This document shows, piece by piece, positions 8,207 through 22,472 of a DNA stretch of 64,000 nt. The notes below the pieces were generated by a model that saw only the letters and a program-made list of their open reading frames with translations, had not been told where the DNA came from and did no database searches. Origin of the DNA: Jatrophihabitans sp963776855 (GTDB taxonomy: Bacteria; Actinomycetota; Actinomycetes; Mycobacteriales; Jatrophihabitantaceae); the NCBI GenBank assembly GCA_963776855.1, contig CAVZOC010000004.1, positions 310,001 to 374,000 on the forward strand, read 5' to 3'. Positions within the stretch are counted from its first letter, which is position 1, and each line of letters starts with the position of its first letter. The position numbers and the translations under genes are program-made.

Positions 8207-9166
8207 GTGACCGCACCTGCCGATATCGGACACCCGCCGTCCGGCCCGCCGCCGGCCCGACCGGACGGCCGCATCGTGGTCGAGCGGCTGTCGAAGACCT
8301 TCCGCGGCGGCGTACGCGCCGTCGACGACCTCAGCTTCACCGTGGAGCCGGGCTCGGTGACCGGCTTCCTCGGCCCGAACGGCGCCGGCAAGACCACCAC
8401 GCTGCGCATGGTGCTGGGCCTGGTGCGCCCCACCTCAGGGAGCGCGACGATCGGCGGCCGCCCCTACCAGCAGCTGACGGCGCCGTCCCGGACCGTCGGG
8501 GCGGCCCTGGAGGCCTCGAGCTTCCACCCGGCCCGGACGGCCCGCAACCACCTGCGCATCATGTGCACGGTCGCCGGGCTGCCCGACGCCCGGGCCGACG
8601 AGGTCCTCGACCTCGTCGGACTGCGGGACGCCGCCCGGCGCAAGGTGCGCGGCTACTCGATGGGGATGCGGCAGCGGCTGGGCCTGGCGCAGGCGCTGCT
8701 CGGCGACCCCGCCGTGCTGGTGCTCGACGAACCGGCCAACGGTCTCGACCCCGAAGGCATCCGCTGGCTGCGGCAGTTGCTGCGGATGCTCGCCGACGAG
8801 GGACGCACCGTACTGGTGTCCAGCCACCAGCTCGGGGAGGTGGAGGAGATCGCCGACCGGGTCGTGATCCTCAACCGCGGCCGGCTGGTCCGGCAGGGCT
8901 CGATCGTCGAACTCACCGCGGGCACCGACCACGTGCTGGTGCGCAGCCCGGAGGCGGCGCGGCTGGCTCAGGTGCTGCGAAAGCAGCGGGCCGACGTGAC
9001 GGAGGTCGACGCCGCCGCCCTCGACGTCCGCGGCCTGGACGCCGCGCAGGTCGGGCACCTCGCCTTCGGCGCGGGCGTGGAGTTGCACGAGCTGCGCGGC
9101 GAGCGGTCGGACCTCGAGGACCTGTTCTTCCAGTTGACCGGCGCCACGGACGGAGGCCCCCGATGA
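8207..9166 (+). CDS. ABC transporter ATP-binding protein (DrrA/CcmA type)
   Basis: 319 residues. Walker A GPNGAGKTTT (about 54-63), signature YSMGMRQRLGLAQALLG, Walker B VLVLDEPANGLDP and H-loop SSHQ are all intact. The C-terminal extension of about 90 residues is typical for exporters of the ABC-2 type. GTG start; the stop overlaps the permease start (ATGA). Divergent TetR gene suggests drug- or metabolite-induced export. Confidence 0.92.
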   Translation: MTAPADIGHPPSGPPPARPDGRIVVERLSKTFRGGVRAVDDLSFTVEPGSVTGFLGPNGAGKTTTLRMVLGLVRPTSGSATIGGRPYQQLTAPSRTVGAALEASSFHPARTARNHLRIMCTVAGLPDARADEVLDLVGLRDAARRKVRGYSMGMRQRLGLAQALLGDPAVLVLDEPANGLDPEGIRWLRQLLRMLADEGRTVLVSSHQLGEVEEIADRVVILNRGRLVRQGSIVELTAGTDHVLVRSPEAARLAQVLRKQRADVTEVDAAALDVRGLDAAQVGHLAFGAGVELHELRGERSDLEDLFFQLTGATDGGPR

Positions 9167-9918
9167 TCCGCCTGGTTCACGCCGAGTTCCGCAAGCTGCG
9201 TACGACCCAGGTGTGGTTCTGGCTGCTGCTGGCGACCATGGCCGTCGCCGCGCTGTTGGTGGTCGCGCAGCTGGCCTCGCAGGGCACCGTCACCTCGGCC
9301 GCCGACGTCCCGGACGTCTTCGCCTCCTCGGCCAACGGCTACGTTCTCGTCTTCGTTCTCGGCGTGCTTGGTGTCACCACGGAGTTCCGCTACCAGACCA
9401 TCACCCCGACGCTGCTGCAGACGCCCTCGCGGTGGGCCGTCGTGACCGCGAAGCTGATCACGTACGCCATCGTGGGCATCGGTTACGCCCTCGCGGCGGT
9501 GATCGTCCAGCTGCTCGTCGCCGTGCCGTGGCTGGCGGCGAAGGGGATCCACGTCGACTACGGCAACGACCGGGTGATCCATGCGCTGGTCGGCATCTTC
9601 GGAGTGCTGGCGCTGTTCGGCGTCGTCGGGCTCGGCATCGGCGCCCTGCTGCGCAACCAGATCGTCGGCGTCGTCGTCGGCGTCGTCTTCCTGCTGGTGC
9701 TGCAGAACGTCGTCGTGGCGATCCCCGGGGTCAAGTTCGCCTACCCGTACCTCCCCGGCGGCGGCGTCGCCTCGATCATGACCACGAGCTCGGCCGACCG
9801 GCTGATCAACGGAGTGACGATCTTCTCCACCGCGGGCGGCGTGGTCGTGCTCCTGCTGTGGGCCCTGATTCCGGCCCTGCTGGGCGCCTCGCTGACGATG
9901 AACCGGGACATCACCTGA
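9163..9918 (+). CDS. ABC-2 type transporter permease
   Basis: 251 residues with six hydrophobic segments and an N-terminal MIRLVHAEFRKLRTTQ, the common opening of actinobacterial ABC-2 permeases paired with a single ATPase. The ATG overlaps the stop of the ATPase gene by 4 bases, so the two are translationally coupled and form one exporter. The substrate is not evident. Confidence 0.88.
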   Translation: MIRLVHAEFRKLRTTQVWFWLLLATMAVAALLVVAQLASQGTVTSAADVPDVFASSANGYVLVFVLGVLGVTTEFRYQTITPTLLQTPSRWAVVTAKLITYAIVGIGYALAAVIVQLLVAVPWLAAKGIHVDYGNDRVIHALVGIFGVLALFGVVGLGIGALLRNQIVGVVVGVVFLLVLQNVVVAIPGVKFAYPYLPGGGVASIMTTSSADRLINGVTIFSTAGGVVVLLLWALIPALLGASLTMNRDIT

Positions 9919-10057
9919 CGCCCCGGCCCGCTGGGCTCACTCCCGCCGTCTACTGCGGCACACCCGGGGGCGCGGGGCATGCCTGGACCCGCTGTTCCGC
10001 GTAGTCTCGTGGCTGCATCGAAGCGAGGCGACGAGACGCGAGGACGGCCGGAGACAA

Positions 10058-13885
<3,828 letters not shown>

Positions 13886-13894
13886 GCGGATCGC

Positions 13895-14896
13895 ATGAAC
13901 GCGCGACCCGTCGGGTGGGGGGTGCTGGGCGCCGGCGGCATCGCCGCCACCGTGGCGGCCGACGTCGCCGCGACGCCCGGCGTCGAGCTGGCGGCCGTCG
14001 GCGCGCGCGACACCGGGCGCGCCGCCCGCTTCGCCGCGGAGCACGGGGTGGCCCGCTCGTACGGCTCCTACGCCGAGCTGGTGGCCGACCCGGGCGTCGA
14101 CGTCGTCCACGTGGCCACCACGCACGGGCAGCATCACGAGCACGCGCTGCTGGCGTTACGAGCCGGGAAGGCCGTGCTGGTCGAGAAGGCGTTCGCCCTG
14201 ACCGCCGGCCAGGCCCGCGAGGTCGTGACCGAGGCCAGGAGCCGCGGGCTGTTCTGCATGGAGGGCATGTGGACGCGGCTGCACCCGGCCATCCGGCAGG
14301 CGGTCGACATCGCCCGCTCCGGTCGGATCGGCGAGCTGCTGGGGGTGCGCGCCGATCTCTCGAAACGCTTCGAGTACGACCCCACCCACCGGCTGTTCGA
14401 CCTCGACGCCGGCGGCGGGGCGCTGCTGGATCTCGGCGTCTACCCGATGACGGTCGCCTGGCTCTTCCTGGGCCGGCCGACCACGGTGCAGGCGACCGGG
14501 TCGCGCGCGCCGACCGGCGCCGACGTCACCGACGCGATCCAGCTCGGCTACCCGGGCGGGCAGGTGGCGCAGATCTACGCCAGCGCGGCGGGAGACAGCC
14601 CGTTCGCGCTGCTGGTCACCGGTACCGAGGGCTGGCTGGAGATCGCGCCCCGGGTGCATCGGCCGCGACGGCTCACCGTCCGCGACCGCGCCGGACAGGA
14701 GACGATCGAATTCCCCGCGCCGGCCGGCAACGGCTTCCGCGACGAGGTCGCCGAGGTGGTCCGCTGCCTGCGCGCGGGCGAGACCGAGAGCCCGCTCGTG
14801 CCGCTCGATGAGACCGTGGCCCTCCTCGAGCTGTTCGACGAGGTCCGGGCCCGGCTCGGCGTCCGGTACGCAGCCGACGGCACGACGACGGAATGA
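13895..14896 (+). CDS. Gfo/Idh/MocA family NAD(P)-dependent oxidoreductase
   Basis: 333 residues. Rossmann dinucleotide motif GVLGAGGIA near the N-terminus, EKAF (catalytic lysine region, residues about 94-97) and a C-terminal alpha/beta domain with HRLFDLDAGGGALLDLGVYP. The family oxidises or reduces sugars, inositols or related polyols. It starts 9 nt after kgd, so it may be co-transcribed, but no specific substrate can be named. Confidence 0.87.
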   Translation: MNARPVGWGVLGAGGIAATVAADVAATPGVELAAVGARDTGRAARFAAEHGVARSYGSYAELVADPGVDVVHVATTHGQHHEHALLALRAGKAVLVEKAFALTAGQAREVVTEARSRGLFCMEGMWTRLHPAIRQAVDIARSGRIGELLGVRADLSKRFEYDPTHRLFDLDAGGGALLDLGVYPMTVAWLFLGRPTTVQATGSRAPTGADVTDAIQLGYPGGQVAQIYASAAGDSPFALLVTGTEGWLEIAPRVHRPRRLTVRDRAGQETIEFPAPAGNGFRDEVAEVVRCLRAGETESPLVPLDETVALLELFDEVRARLGVRYAADGTTTE

Positions 14897-14908
14897 GGGG
14901 GTAGCCGC

Positions 14909-15085
14909 GTGTACTTCACCGACCGCGGAATCGAGGAACTCGTCACACGGCGTGGCGGCGAGCAGGTCAGCGTGGAATGGCTCGGCGACCGGCTGCAGGC
15001 CTTCGTCGATCAGCACCCGGATTTCGAGGACGCCGTCGACCGGCTCGCCACCTGGCTGGCCCGCGACGACGAGGAAGACGACTGA
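14909..15085 (+). CDS. DUF6104-type 58-residue protein
   Basis: Starts MYFTDRGIEELVTRRG and ends in an acidic tail (ARDDEEDD). A GAGGGG Shine-Dalgarno precedes the GTG by 8 nt. A protein of this size and start is, from general knowledge, conserved next to kgd in many Actinobacteria. Rich in hydrophobic heptads with a charged end, so probably a helical cytoplasmic protein; no function is known to me. Confidence 0.75.
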   Translation: MYFTDRGIEELVTRRGGEQVSVEWLGDRLQAFVDQHPDFEDAVDRLATWLARDDEEDD

Positions 15086-15097
15086 CGCGGCGGCGGC

Positions 15098-16285
<1,188 letters not shown>

Positions 16286-16467
16286 GGTGATCCCGACCAG
16301 GTTACGGCGCGGGTGAGTGGACGTTCGGGGTTCTCCCGTGAACTTCAGTGTGGCATGCGGTCCGAGCGGGTTGCCGCCAGCCCCGCGCGGACCGGTCGTG
16401 ACGAATGATCCTCTGATACGGCATGATCCTGACATTCAGGATTGCCCCCCGGAATGTGGAGGCACGT

Positions 16468-17669
16468 ATGAGACGTCCCGCACTCGCGGCTGTGCTGGCG
16501 GCGGCGGCGCTGACGATCTTCCCGGCGCTCGCCGGCACAGCCACGGCAGCACCGCCCCCGGGGACGATCCCGGCCGCGCAGTTCGCCGCTCACGCCCACG
16601 GCAACGAGCGCGTGTGCACCGCGACTCCGGCGGCGGACACGCAGCCTGCAACGACCGAATCGTGACCGACAAGCACGGCAAGCCGGTCGCTACCACGACT
16701 CCCACCGGCTACGGGCCCTCCGACATCCGTTCGGCCTACGGTCTCGGCTCCGCCAGCGGAGCCGGCCGCACCGTCGCCATCGTCGACGCCTACGACGAGC
16801 CGACGGCCGAGCAGGACCTCGCGACCTACCGCTCCTACTACAAGCTGCCGGCGTGCACGACCGCGAACGGCTGCTTCCGCAAGGTGAACCAGAAGGGCGG
16901 CAGCTCGCTACCCCGCAAGAACGCAGGCTGGGCCACCGAGATCAGCCTCGACCTGGACATGGTCTCCGCCACCTGCCCGGACTGCAGGATCCTGCTCGTC
17001 GAGGCGTCGAGCACCTCGTTCGCGAACCTCGGTGCCGCGGTGAACTACGCCGCCACGCAGAGCGTCGCCGCCATCGGCAACAGCTACGGCGGCAGTGACT
17101 CCCGCGCTACCTCCGCCTACGACCACCCGGGCATCGCGGTGACCGCCTCGACCGGTGACAGCGGCTACGGCGTCGAGTCGCCCGCGAGCTTCCCGACCGT
17201 GGTGGCGGTCGGCGGCACCAGCCTCACCAAGGCCTCGACCAGCCGCGGCTGGAGCGAGACGGCGTGGTCCGGCGCCGGCAGCGGATGCTCGACGGTGAAC
17301 CCGAAGCCGTCCTGGCAGACCTCGGTCACCCGGTGCTCCGGCAAGGCGAACGCCGATGTCTCGGCCGTCGCCGACCCGAACACCGGCGTCGCGGTCTACG
17401 ATTCGACCCCCTACCAGGGCCGCTCCGGCTGGCAGCAATACGGCGGCACCAGCGCGTCCTCGCCGGTCGTCGCGAGCGTGTACGCGATTAGCGGGAAAAC
17501 CGCCGGCTACCCGGCCTCGTACACCTGGTCGGCCGCCGGATCCAGCGGGCTCAACGATGTGACCAGCGGCTCGAACGGCTCGTGCAGCCCGAGCGTCTGG
17601 TGCACGGCGGGCTCCGGGTGGGACGGGCCGACCGGCCTCGGCACCCCGAACGGCACCGCGGCCTTCTGA
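16468..17669 (+). pseudogene. Secreted S53 (sedolisin-like) peptidase, one-base frameshift
   Basis: The first 56 codons (16468-16635) encode a signal peptide with ATA-AP cleavage site and a short pro-region; the mature enzyme is in the -1 frame from about 16636. Restoring one base in the GCGGCGG run at 16629-16636 joins them into about 400 residues. The sedolisin residues are present: E-x3-D in ATEISLDLD, and Ser in GGTSASSP (codon 17451). The tail has the Ca-site-like DVTSGSNG and GWDGPTGLGTPNG. GGAGG lies 7 nt before the ATG. The missing base is either real decay or a sequence error; the mature frame is intact for 340 codons. Confidence 0.8.
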
Positions 17670-17688
17670 GCGTCCTCCCTGCTCGACC

Positions 17689-17727
17689 GACGCCCCGGTC
17701 GCCGCGTCAGCCGGCGACCGGGGCGTC
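17689..17727. terminator. Bidirectional terminator between convergent genes
   Basis: Perfect 16-bp arms (GACGCCCCGGTCGCCG and its complement) with a 7-nt loop, 20 bases after the peptidase stop and overlapping the last codons of the minus-strand glycosyltransferase. No clear T-tract, but the stem is strong and shared by both convergent genes. Confidence 0.7.
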
Positions 17728-19840
17728 GTCTTCCTCCGGTGCGGGCGCAGCGTCCAGCCGGCCGGTGCGCTCAAGCTTCTGCCAGCGCAGCCGGGAGCCG
17801 GCGAGGACGCTGACGACCGACTGGATCACCACCAGGTACATCAGCTGCCGGTAGACGAACTGCTGCAGGATCAGCGACCACAGCGGGCCCGGACGTTCGC
17901 CGTCCAGCCGGAAGGCGTACAGGCCGGATACCAGCTGGACGACGAAGAACGCCAGCCACGCGATCACGGTGACACGGGCGTGCCCCGAGAGCAGCTGCGC
18001 CACCGCCGCGACGTCGACGACGGGAGCGAGCAACGGCAGCGCCACCTGGAACAGCAGCAGGTACGGCAGCCCCCGTCGCCCGAAGGCACCCGCGGGCCCA
18101 CGTTGTAGGACCGCGGCGCGGTGCTTCCACATCGCCTGCAGCGTTCCGTAGCACCAGCGGTAGCGCTGCCGCCACAGCCCCGTGAGGTTCGTCGGCGCCT
18201 CGGTCCAGGCGACAGCCTCCGGGGCGTAGAGCACGCGAAAACCCGCCCGGCAGATGGCCATCGTCAGGTCGGTGTCCTCGGCGAGGGTGTCGTCGCTGAC
18301 TCCGCCGACAGTCTCGAGGGCCGAGCGCCGGAAGGCCCCGACCGCGCCCGGCACCGTCGGCATGCACCGCAGCGCGTCGAACATCCGGCGGTCGAGATTG
18401 AAGCCGATCACGTACTCGATGTGCTGCCACCGGCCGAGCAGGCCGCGTCGGTTGCCGACCTTGGCGTTGCCCGACACGGCGCCGACCATGCCCCGCTGGT
18501 CCGCGAGCAGGGGCGCGACGAGCGCTCGCAGCGTGCCGGGCTCGAAGACGGTGTCACCGTCGACCATCACCAGCACGTCGTGGCGCGCGAGGCCGAGCCC
18601 GGTCGTCAATGCCGCCGGTTTGCCGGCGTTCTCCTGCCGCACCGCGCGCACCGCCGGCAACGCGAGCCGGGCGACCTCCTCGAGGGTGCCGTCGCTCGAG
18701 CCGTCGTCGACGACGACGATCTCGAACTCCGGGTAGTCGCTGGCCGCGAGCGACCGGACACAGGCCGCGATCCCCGCCTCCTCGTTGTACGCCGGGACCA
18801 GGACGCTGACCGGCGGCAGCGGGCCGTCCCCGGTCGGCGGTCGCAGCGAATGCCGGCGTGCGAAGAGCATCAGGACGATCGTCCGCAGAACGGCGAGGGT
18901 GCCCACGACGATGAAAAGCCAGCTGAGCACGGCCACGAACCAGCGGGAGGCGACCACGGTGGCCGACAGCACGCTGCCACGCAGCCGCTCCCCCAGTCCG
19001 GCGGGTGACCACGGCGAGGCGACCCCGATGGCGTGGGACACGGTCTCGAACCGATACCCCCGCGCCCTCAGCCGCGGGATGAGCCGCTCGAGCGCCGCGA
19101 CGGTCTGCGACCGGTCGCCACCGCCGTCGTGCATCATCACGATCGCGCCCGCGCCGTGGCGCGGGGTGGCGGCCCGGACGATCGCCTGCACGCCGGGACG
19201 CGACCAGTCCTTGGTGTCGAGATCGGTGAACACGGCGCGGTACCGGCCGGCGCGCGTCACGGCCTGCCATTCACCCGACGTCAGGCCCGTCACCGTCGAC
19301 GAGTAGGGCAGCCGCAGCAGGTCGGTGCGGTAGCCCACCGCTGCTGCGACCTCGAGTTGGGTGGCGTCCAGCTCGAGGTGCTCCCGCCACGCCGGGACGC
19401 TCGCGAGGTCGCTGTGGGTGTAGGTGTGCAGCCCTAGCTCGCCACCGTCGGCAACGATCCGCCGCAGCACACCGGCGTGCCCCGGCACATTCGCCCCGAC
19501 AACGAAGAAGGTCGCGCCGAACGTGGTACCGCTCGAGCACGTCGAGCACGTGTGGGGTGTAGGTCGACGGGCCGTCGTCGAAGGTCAGCGCGACGACCTT
19601 GTGCGGGATGGCCGCCCCGGCGCGGTCGGGGTGGCTGGCATCGAGCACCGGCCCGCCGTGGCGCACGGCGGCGGGCACCGCACCGCCGCCGCCCGCGGAC
19701 GCCTGCTCGCCCTCGCCTCCAGGAGCGTGGGTGACGACGTTGACGGTGAGGAGCACGGCGGCGAGCAGCAGGATCGTCACGAGCAGCGCCCAGTGCGCGC
19801 GCAGCGGCGGCTGCGCCCTGTGTCGGCGGTCGCGGCTCAC
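17707..19840 (-). pseudogene. Polysaccharide deacetylase / family-2 glycosyltransferase fusion, frameshifted
   Basis: N-terminal membrane helix and NodB motif 1 (LTFDDGPS) lie in one frame (19840 to about 19520); the rest (HTYTH, RLPYSS, then GT2) is in another. Removing one base near 19515 rejoins ERYHVR with ATFFVVGAN. The GT2 half has VPAYNEE, DDGSSDGT, DGDTVF, EDTDL and RQRYRWCYG, plus 4-5 membrane helices: a processive beta-glycan synthase of the PgaC/IcaA class. A coupled N-deacetylase and synthase suggests a deacetylated cell-surface polysaccharide. Only one indel separates it from a full-length gene. Confidence 0.8.
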
Positions 19841-19847
19841 AGGTGCG

Positions 19848-20420
19848 TCACCGCAGCACCGCCAGTGACGAGCTGCGGCCACGGCCCGGCGAGGCCGCGG
19901 CGTGGCTTCGCCGGGGCAGGGCCGAGTGCGTGCGCGCGCTGCGCGAGGAGCGCGGGTTCGGCGAGTGGCTGGTCGAACGCGACGAGTGCGGATTCGGGGT
20001 CGGCGTGCTCGCCGGGACCGGTGCCGTCGACGACGACGCCGAGCCGACCGGGATCACCGGCGCCGTCGAGGTGGCGGACGGCGTCGACCGCACCTGTGTC
20101 GCGGGCGGCGGCTTCGGTGCCGACGCAGTCGTGGCGGCCCCCGAGGGCTCGGACGGGTTCACGCGACCCGGTTGTGAGATCGCGGAATCCGCGACCGGCG
20201 GTTGCCGGTCGGCCGGGTGCGCCCGTTCGTCGCTGTGCAGCACGACCGGAGCGGTCAGCCCCGGCATCGGCACGCCCCCGAACACGCTCACCACCATCAA
20301 CCCGGCCAGCACCGCGCCGACCGCGACGGCGATGCGAGCGAGCACGCGCACCCACCGGGCGCGTCGTCCGCTCGGGTCGACGAAGACCGGCGCTCCTCGG
20401 CCGGCGGGGTCCTTCGGCAC
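19848..20420 (-). CDS. Single-pass membrane protein with Pro/Ser/Thr-rich outer region
   Basis: 190 residues: basic N-terminus, one membrane helix (about 26-46, VRVLARIAVAVGAVLAGLMVV), then a long low-complexity Ala/Ser/Pro/Thr tail. The stop lies 7 nt before the start of the deacetylase/glycosyltransferase gene, so both form an operon, and the protein may help anchor or export the glycan. No domain is recognised. GTG at 20420 is preferred because upstream residues look non-coding. Confidence 0.55.
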   Translation of the reverse strand: MPKDPAGRGAPVFVDPSGRRARWVRVLARIAVAVGAVLAGLMVVSVFGGVPMPGLTAPVVLHSDERAHPADRQPPVADSAISQPGRVNPSEPSGAATTASAPKPPPATQVRSTPSATSTAPVIPVGSASSSTAPVPASTPTPNPHSSRSTSHSPNPRSSRSARTHSALPRRSHAAASPGRGRSSSLAVLR

Positions 20421-20487
20421 CCGCCCATTCCAGCACGTTCGCGCTCCGCGTGGGTTGCGGTGTTCGGCCACCTGGGCGGAAGCAGGT

Positions 20488-20868
20488 TCAGACCGGAGCC
20501 CCCGGGACGCGGCGCCAGCGCCGGTCGCGGACGATCAGCACGACCCGGCCCGCCACGTCTGCGACCCCGTGGGAGTCGCTGTCGCCGCCGGCGAAGGAGT
20601 TGTCCGAGGAAAGCCACCAGCCGTCGCCCTCCGGCCGCACCGCCCGCTTGACCACCAACACCTCGGGCATGTCCCGGAACCGGGCCAGCACCACCGCCCC
20701 CGGCCGGGCGGCCAGCCACGGCAGCGCGAGCACGAGATCGCCGTCGCGCAGGCTCGGCACCATCGACGGCCCCGCGACCAGGGCGCGCCGCCAGAGCCGC
20801 CAGCGCCGCCACGACGGCACAAGCCGCCGCCGGGACAGTGACCCGCGCGCTTCGTCCGGATCCTTCAC
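20488..20868 (-). CDS. sodX: Nickel superoxide dismutase maturation protease (S26-like)
   Basis: 126 residues. The signal-peptidase-like catalytic serine is Ser35 in GPSMVPSL and the general-base lysine is Lys74 in VVKRAV, followed by SDNS and a GRV motif, as in SodX proteases. It removes the SodN propeptide so that His1 can bind nickel. GTG start at 20868 was chosen to fit family length. Divergent from sodN, with 107 nt between them. Confidence 0.88.
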   Translation of the reverse strand: MKDPDEARGSLSRRRLVPSWRRWRLWRRALVAGPSMVPSLRDGDLVLALPWLAARPGAVVLARFRDMPEVLVVKRAVRPEGDGWWLSSDNSFAGGDSDSHGVADVAGRVVLIVRDRRWRRVPGAPV

Positions 20869-20975
20869 CTGATTACCGCCGCCTCCAGACGGGCAGGCCA
20901 ACCTCGGTAGGGTCGACATCACGTCGGCTCGCCCGTCGAACGTCGTCATCATCGACTTGTAGGAGGTTCAAGGCT

Positions 20976-21371
20976 ATGCGCCTGTTCCGCAGCCCCGCCG
21001 TCGCCCACGCCCACTGTGACCTGCCCTGCGGTGTCTACGACCCCGCCCAGGCCCGCATCGAGGCGGAGTCGGTCAAGGGCATCATGGAGAAGTACCAGCA
21101 GAACGACGACCCGGTGTTCCGCACCCGGGCCATCATGATCAAGGAGCAGCGGGCCGAGCTGGTCAAGCACCACCTCTGGGTGCTGTGGACCGACTACTTC
21201 AAGCCGCCGCACTTCGAGAAGTACCCGCAGCTGCACGAGCTGTTCAACAAGGCCACCAAGGCCGCCGGCACCGCCGGCGCCAAGGGCGAGATCGACCCGG
21301 CCAAGGCCCAGGAACTGCTCGACATGATCGCCGAGATCGACAAGATCTTCTGGGAGACGAAGAACGGCTGA
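20976..21371 (+). CDS. sodN: Nickel superoxide dismutase (SodN)
   Basis: 131 residues: a 12-residue propeptide (MRLFRSPAVAHA), then the nickel hook HCDLPCGVYDP beginning at His13, which becomes residue 1 after cleavage. Cys14 and Cys18 are the thiolate ligands. The enzyme dismutates superoxide in the cytoplasm. Perfect AGGAGG 9 nt before the ATG. The neighbouring divergent sodX encodes the processing protease. Nur-type nickel control is likely from knowledge of the family, but I found no clear Nur box. Confidence 0.97.
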   Translation: MRLFRSPAVAHAHCDLPCGVYDPAQARIEAESVKGIMEKYQQNDDPVFRTRAIMIKEQRAELVKHHLWVLWTDYFKPPHFEKYPQLHELFNKATKAAGTAGAKGEIDPAKAQELLDMIAEIDKIFWETKNG

Positions 21372-21397
21372 CCCGACGCCTTAAGAGCAGCACCGTC

Positions 21398-22051
21398 ATG
21401 GGTACGCAGGGGGCCGGTCCCACCGCGGGGCCGGCCTTCGGCCTGCCCGGGCATCCCGTCGGGATGCCCGACGCCACCGAGGTCTGGCTGGTGCGCCACG
21501 GTGAGACCGACTGGAGCCGCGAGGGCAAGCACACCGGTCGCACCGACGTCCCGCTGACCCGCCGGGGGGAGGCGCAGGCCGCGGCCCTGGCCGATCAGCT
21601 CGCCGAGGTCAAGCCGGTGCTGGTGCTTTCCAGCCCCCGCTCCCGCGCGACCGAGACCGCCCGACTCGCCGGTCTGGACATCGGAGAGATCACCGAGGAC
21701 CTCGCCGAGTGGGACTACGGCGACTACGAGGGCCGAACCAGCGACGACATCCACACCGAGGACCCGGACTGGGTGGTCTGGACGCACGGCTGCCCCGGCG
21801 GCGAGTCCCTCGAAGACGTCACCGAGCGGGCCGACCGGGTGCTGCAGCGACTGCGCGAGTGGGTCGATGACGGCCCCGTCGTCCTCGTCGGGCACGGCCA
21901 CTTCAGCCGCGCCCTCGCGGCGCGGTGGATCGGCATGCCCGCCTCCGGCGGCGGTGCGCTGCTCCTCGGTACGGCGGCGCCGTCGGTCCTGGGCGCAGAT
22001 CACGGCGCGCCGGCCCTGCGACACTGGAACCTGCCCAACCCGACTGCATGA
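21398..22051 (+). CDS. Histidine phosphatase family protein
   Basis: 217 residues with the RHG motif LVRHGETDW, SSPRSRATETA, EWDYGDYEG and VGHGHFSRAL, the complete phosphoglycerate-mutase-like catalytic set. It hydrolyses or transfers phosphate on small metabolites or proteins; the substrate is unknown. The start is uncertain: ATG at 21464 lies inside a perfect hairpin, 21398 gives an N-terminal extension of low complexity. Not clearly linked to sodN. Confidence 0.82.
   Translation: MGTQGAGPTAGPAFGLPGHPVGMPDATEVWLVRHGETDWSREGKHTGRTDVPLTRRGEAQAAALADQLAEVKPVLVLSSPRSRATETARLAGLDIGEITEDLAEWDYGDYEGRTSDDIHTEDPDWVVWTHGCPGGESLEDVTERADRVLQRLREWVDDGPVVLVGHGHFSRALAARWIGMPASGGGALLLGTAAPSVLGADHGAPALRHWNLPNPTA
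21449..21469. other. Perfect hairpin after sodN
   Basis: GGGCATCCCG and its exact complement separated by one base (T). It begins 78 nt after the sodN stop and contains the alternative ATG of the histidine phosphatase. It may terminate sodN or mask translation of the phosphatase; no T-tract follows. Confidence 0.5.
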
Positions 22052-22058
22052 GGAGACC

Positions 22059-22472
22059 ATGACCAGCTCTGGACCGAGCGGCGACGCCGCCGCCAGCGAC
22101 GACGCCGACGTCGTCGAGGTTCGTACGCCCGCCGACGAGGCGTACGTCTCCACCCTCCGGCTCACGGCCGCCAGCCTGGCGTCGCGCTGCGATCTCACGA
22201 TCGACGACATCGAGGACCTCCGGCTGGCCGTCGACGAGGCCTGCTCACTCCTGTTGCCGCACGCCCAGCGGCCCTCGCCCCTGGAGGCCCGCTTCGAGAT
22301 CGGCCAGGGCGAGCTGCGCGTGCACACCACCATCGCGACGGCCACCGCCGCGTCGCTCGACCGCTCCGGCATCGCCTGGACGGTGCTCGATGCCCTCGCC
22401 ACCTCCGTCGACGTCACCGCTGAGGACCACCGGTTGGCCATCAGCGTGACGAAGAAGCGCGAGCCGCAGTGA
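22059..22472 (+). CDS. Anti-sigma factor, RsbW/SpoIIAB-like ATPase fold
   Basis: 137 residues. Contains the GHKL N-box-like region DDIEDLRLAVDEACSLLL, typical of the kinase anti-sigma factors, but the C-terminal glycine boxes are weak, so phosphorylation of an antagonist cannot be asserted. AGGAG 4 nt before the ATG; stop overlaps the sigma gene by GTGA. Likely holds the downstream sigma factor inactive until stress. Confidence 0.8.
   Translation: MTSSGPSGDAAASDDADVVEVRTPADEAYVSTLRLTAASLASRCDLTIDDIEDLRLAVDEACSLLLPHAQRPSPLEARFEIGQGELRVHTTIATATAASLDRSGIAWTVLDALATSVDVTAEDHRLAISVTKKREPQ

Noticed and set aside
20838..20975. Upstream extension of sodN
   Set aside because: Perfect AGGAGG at 20961 and the normal propeptide fix the ATG at 20976; the extension also overlaps the sodX start.
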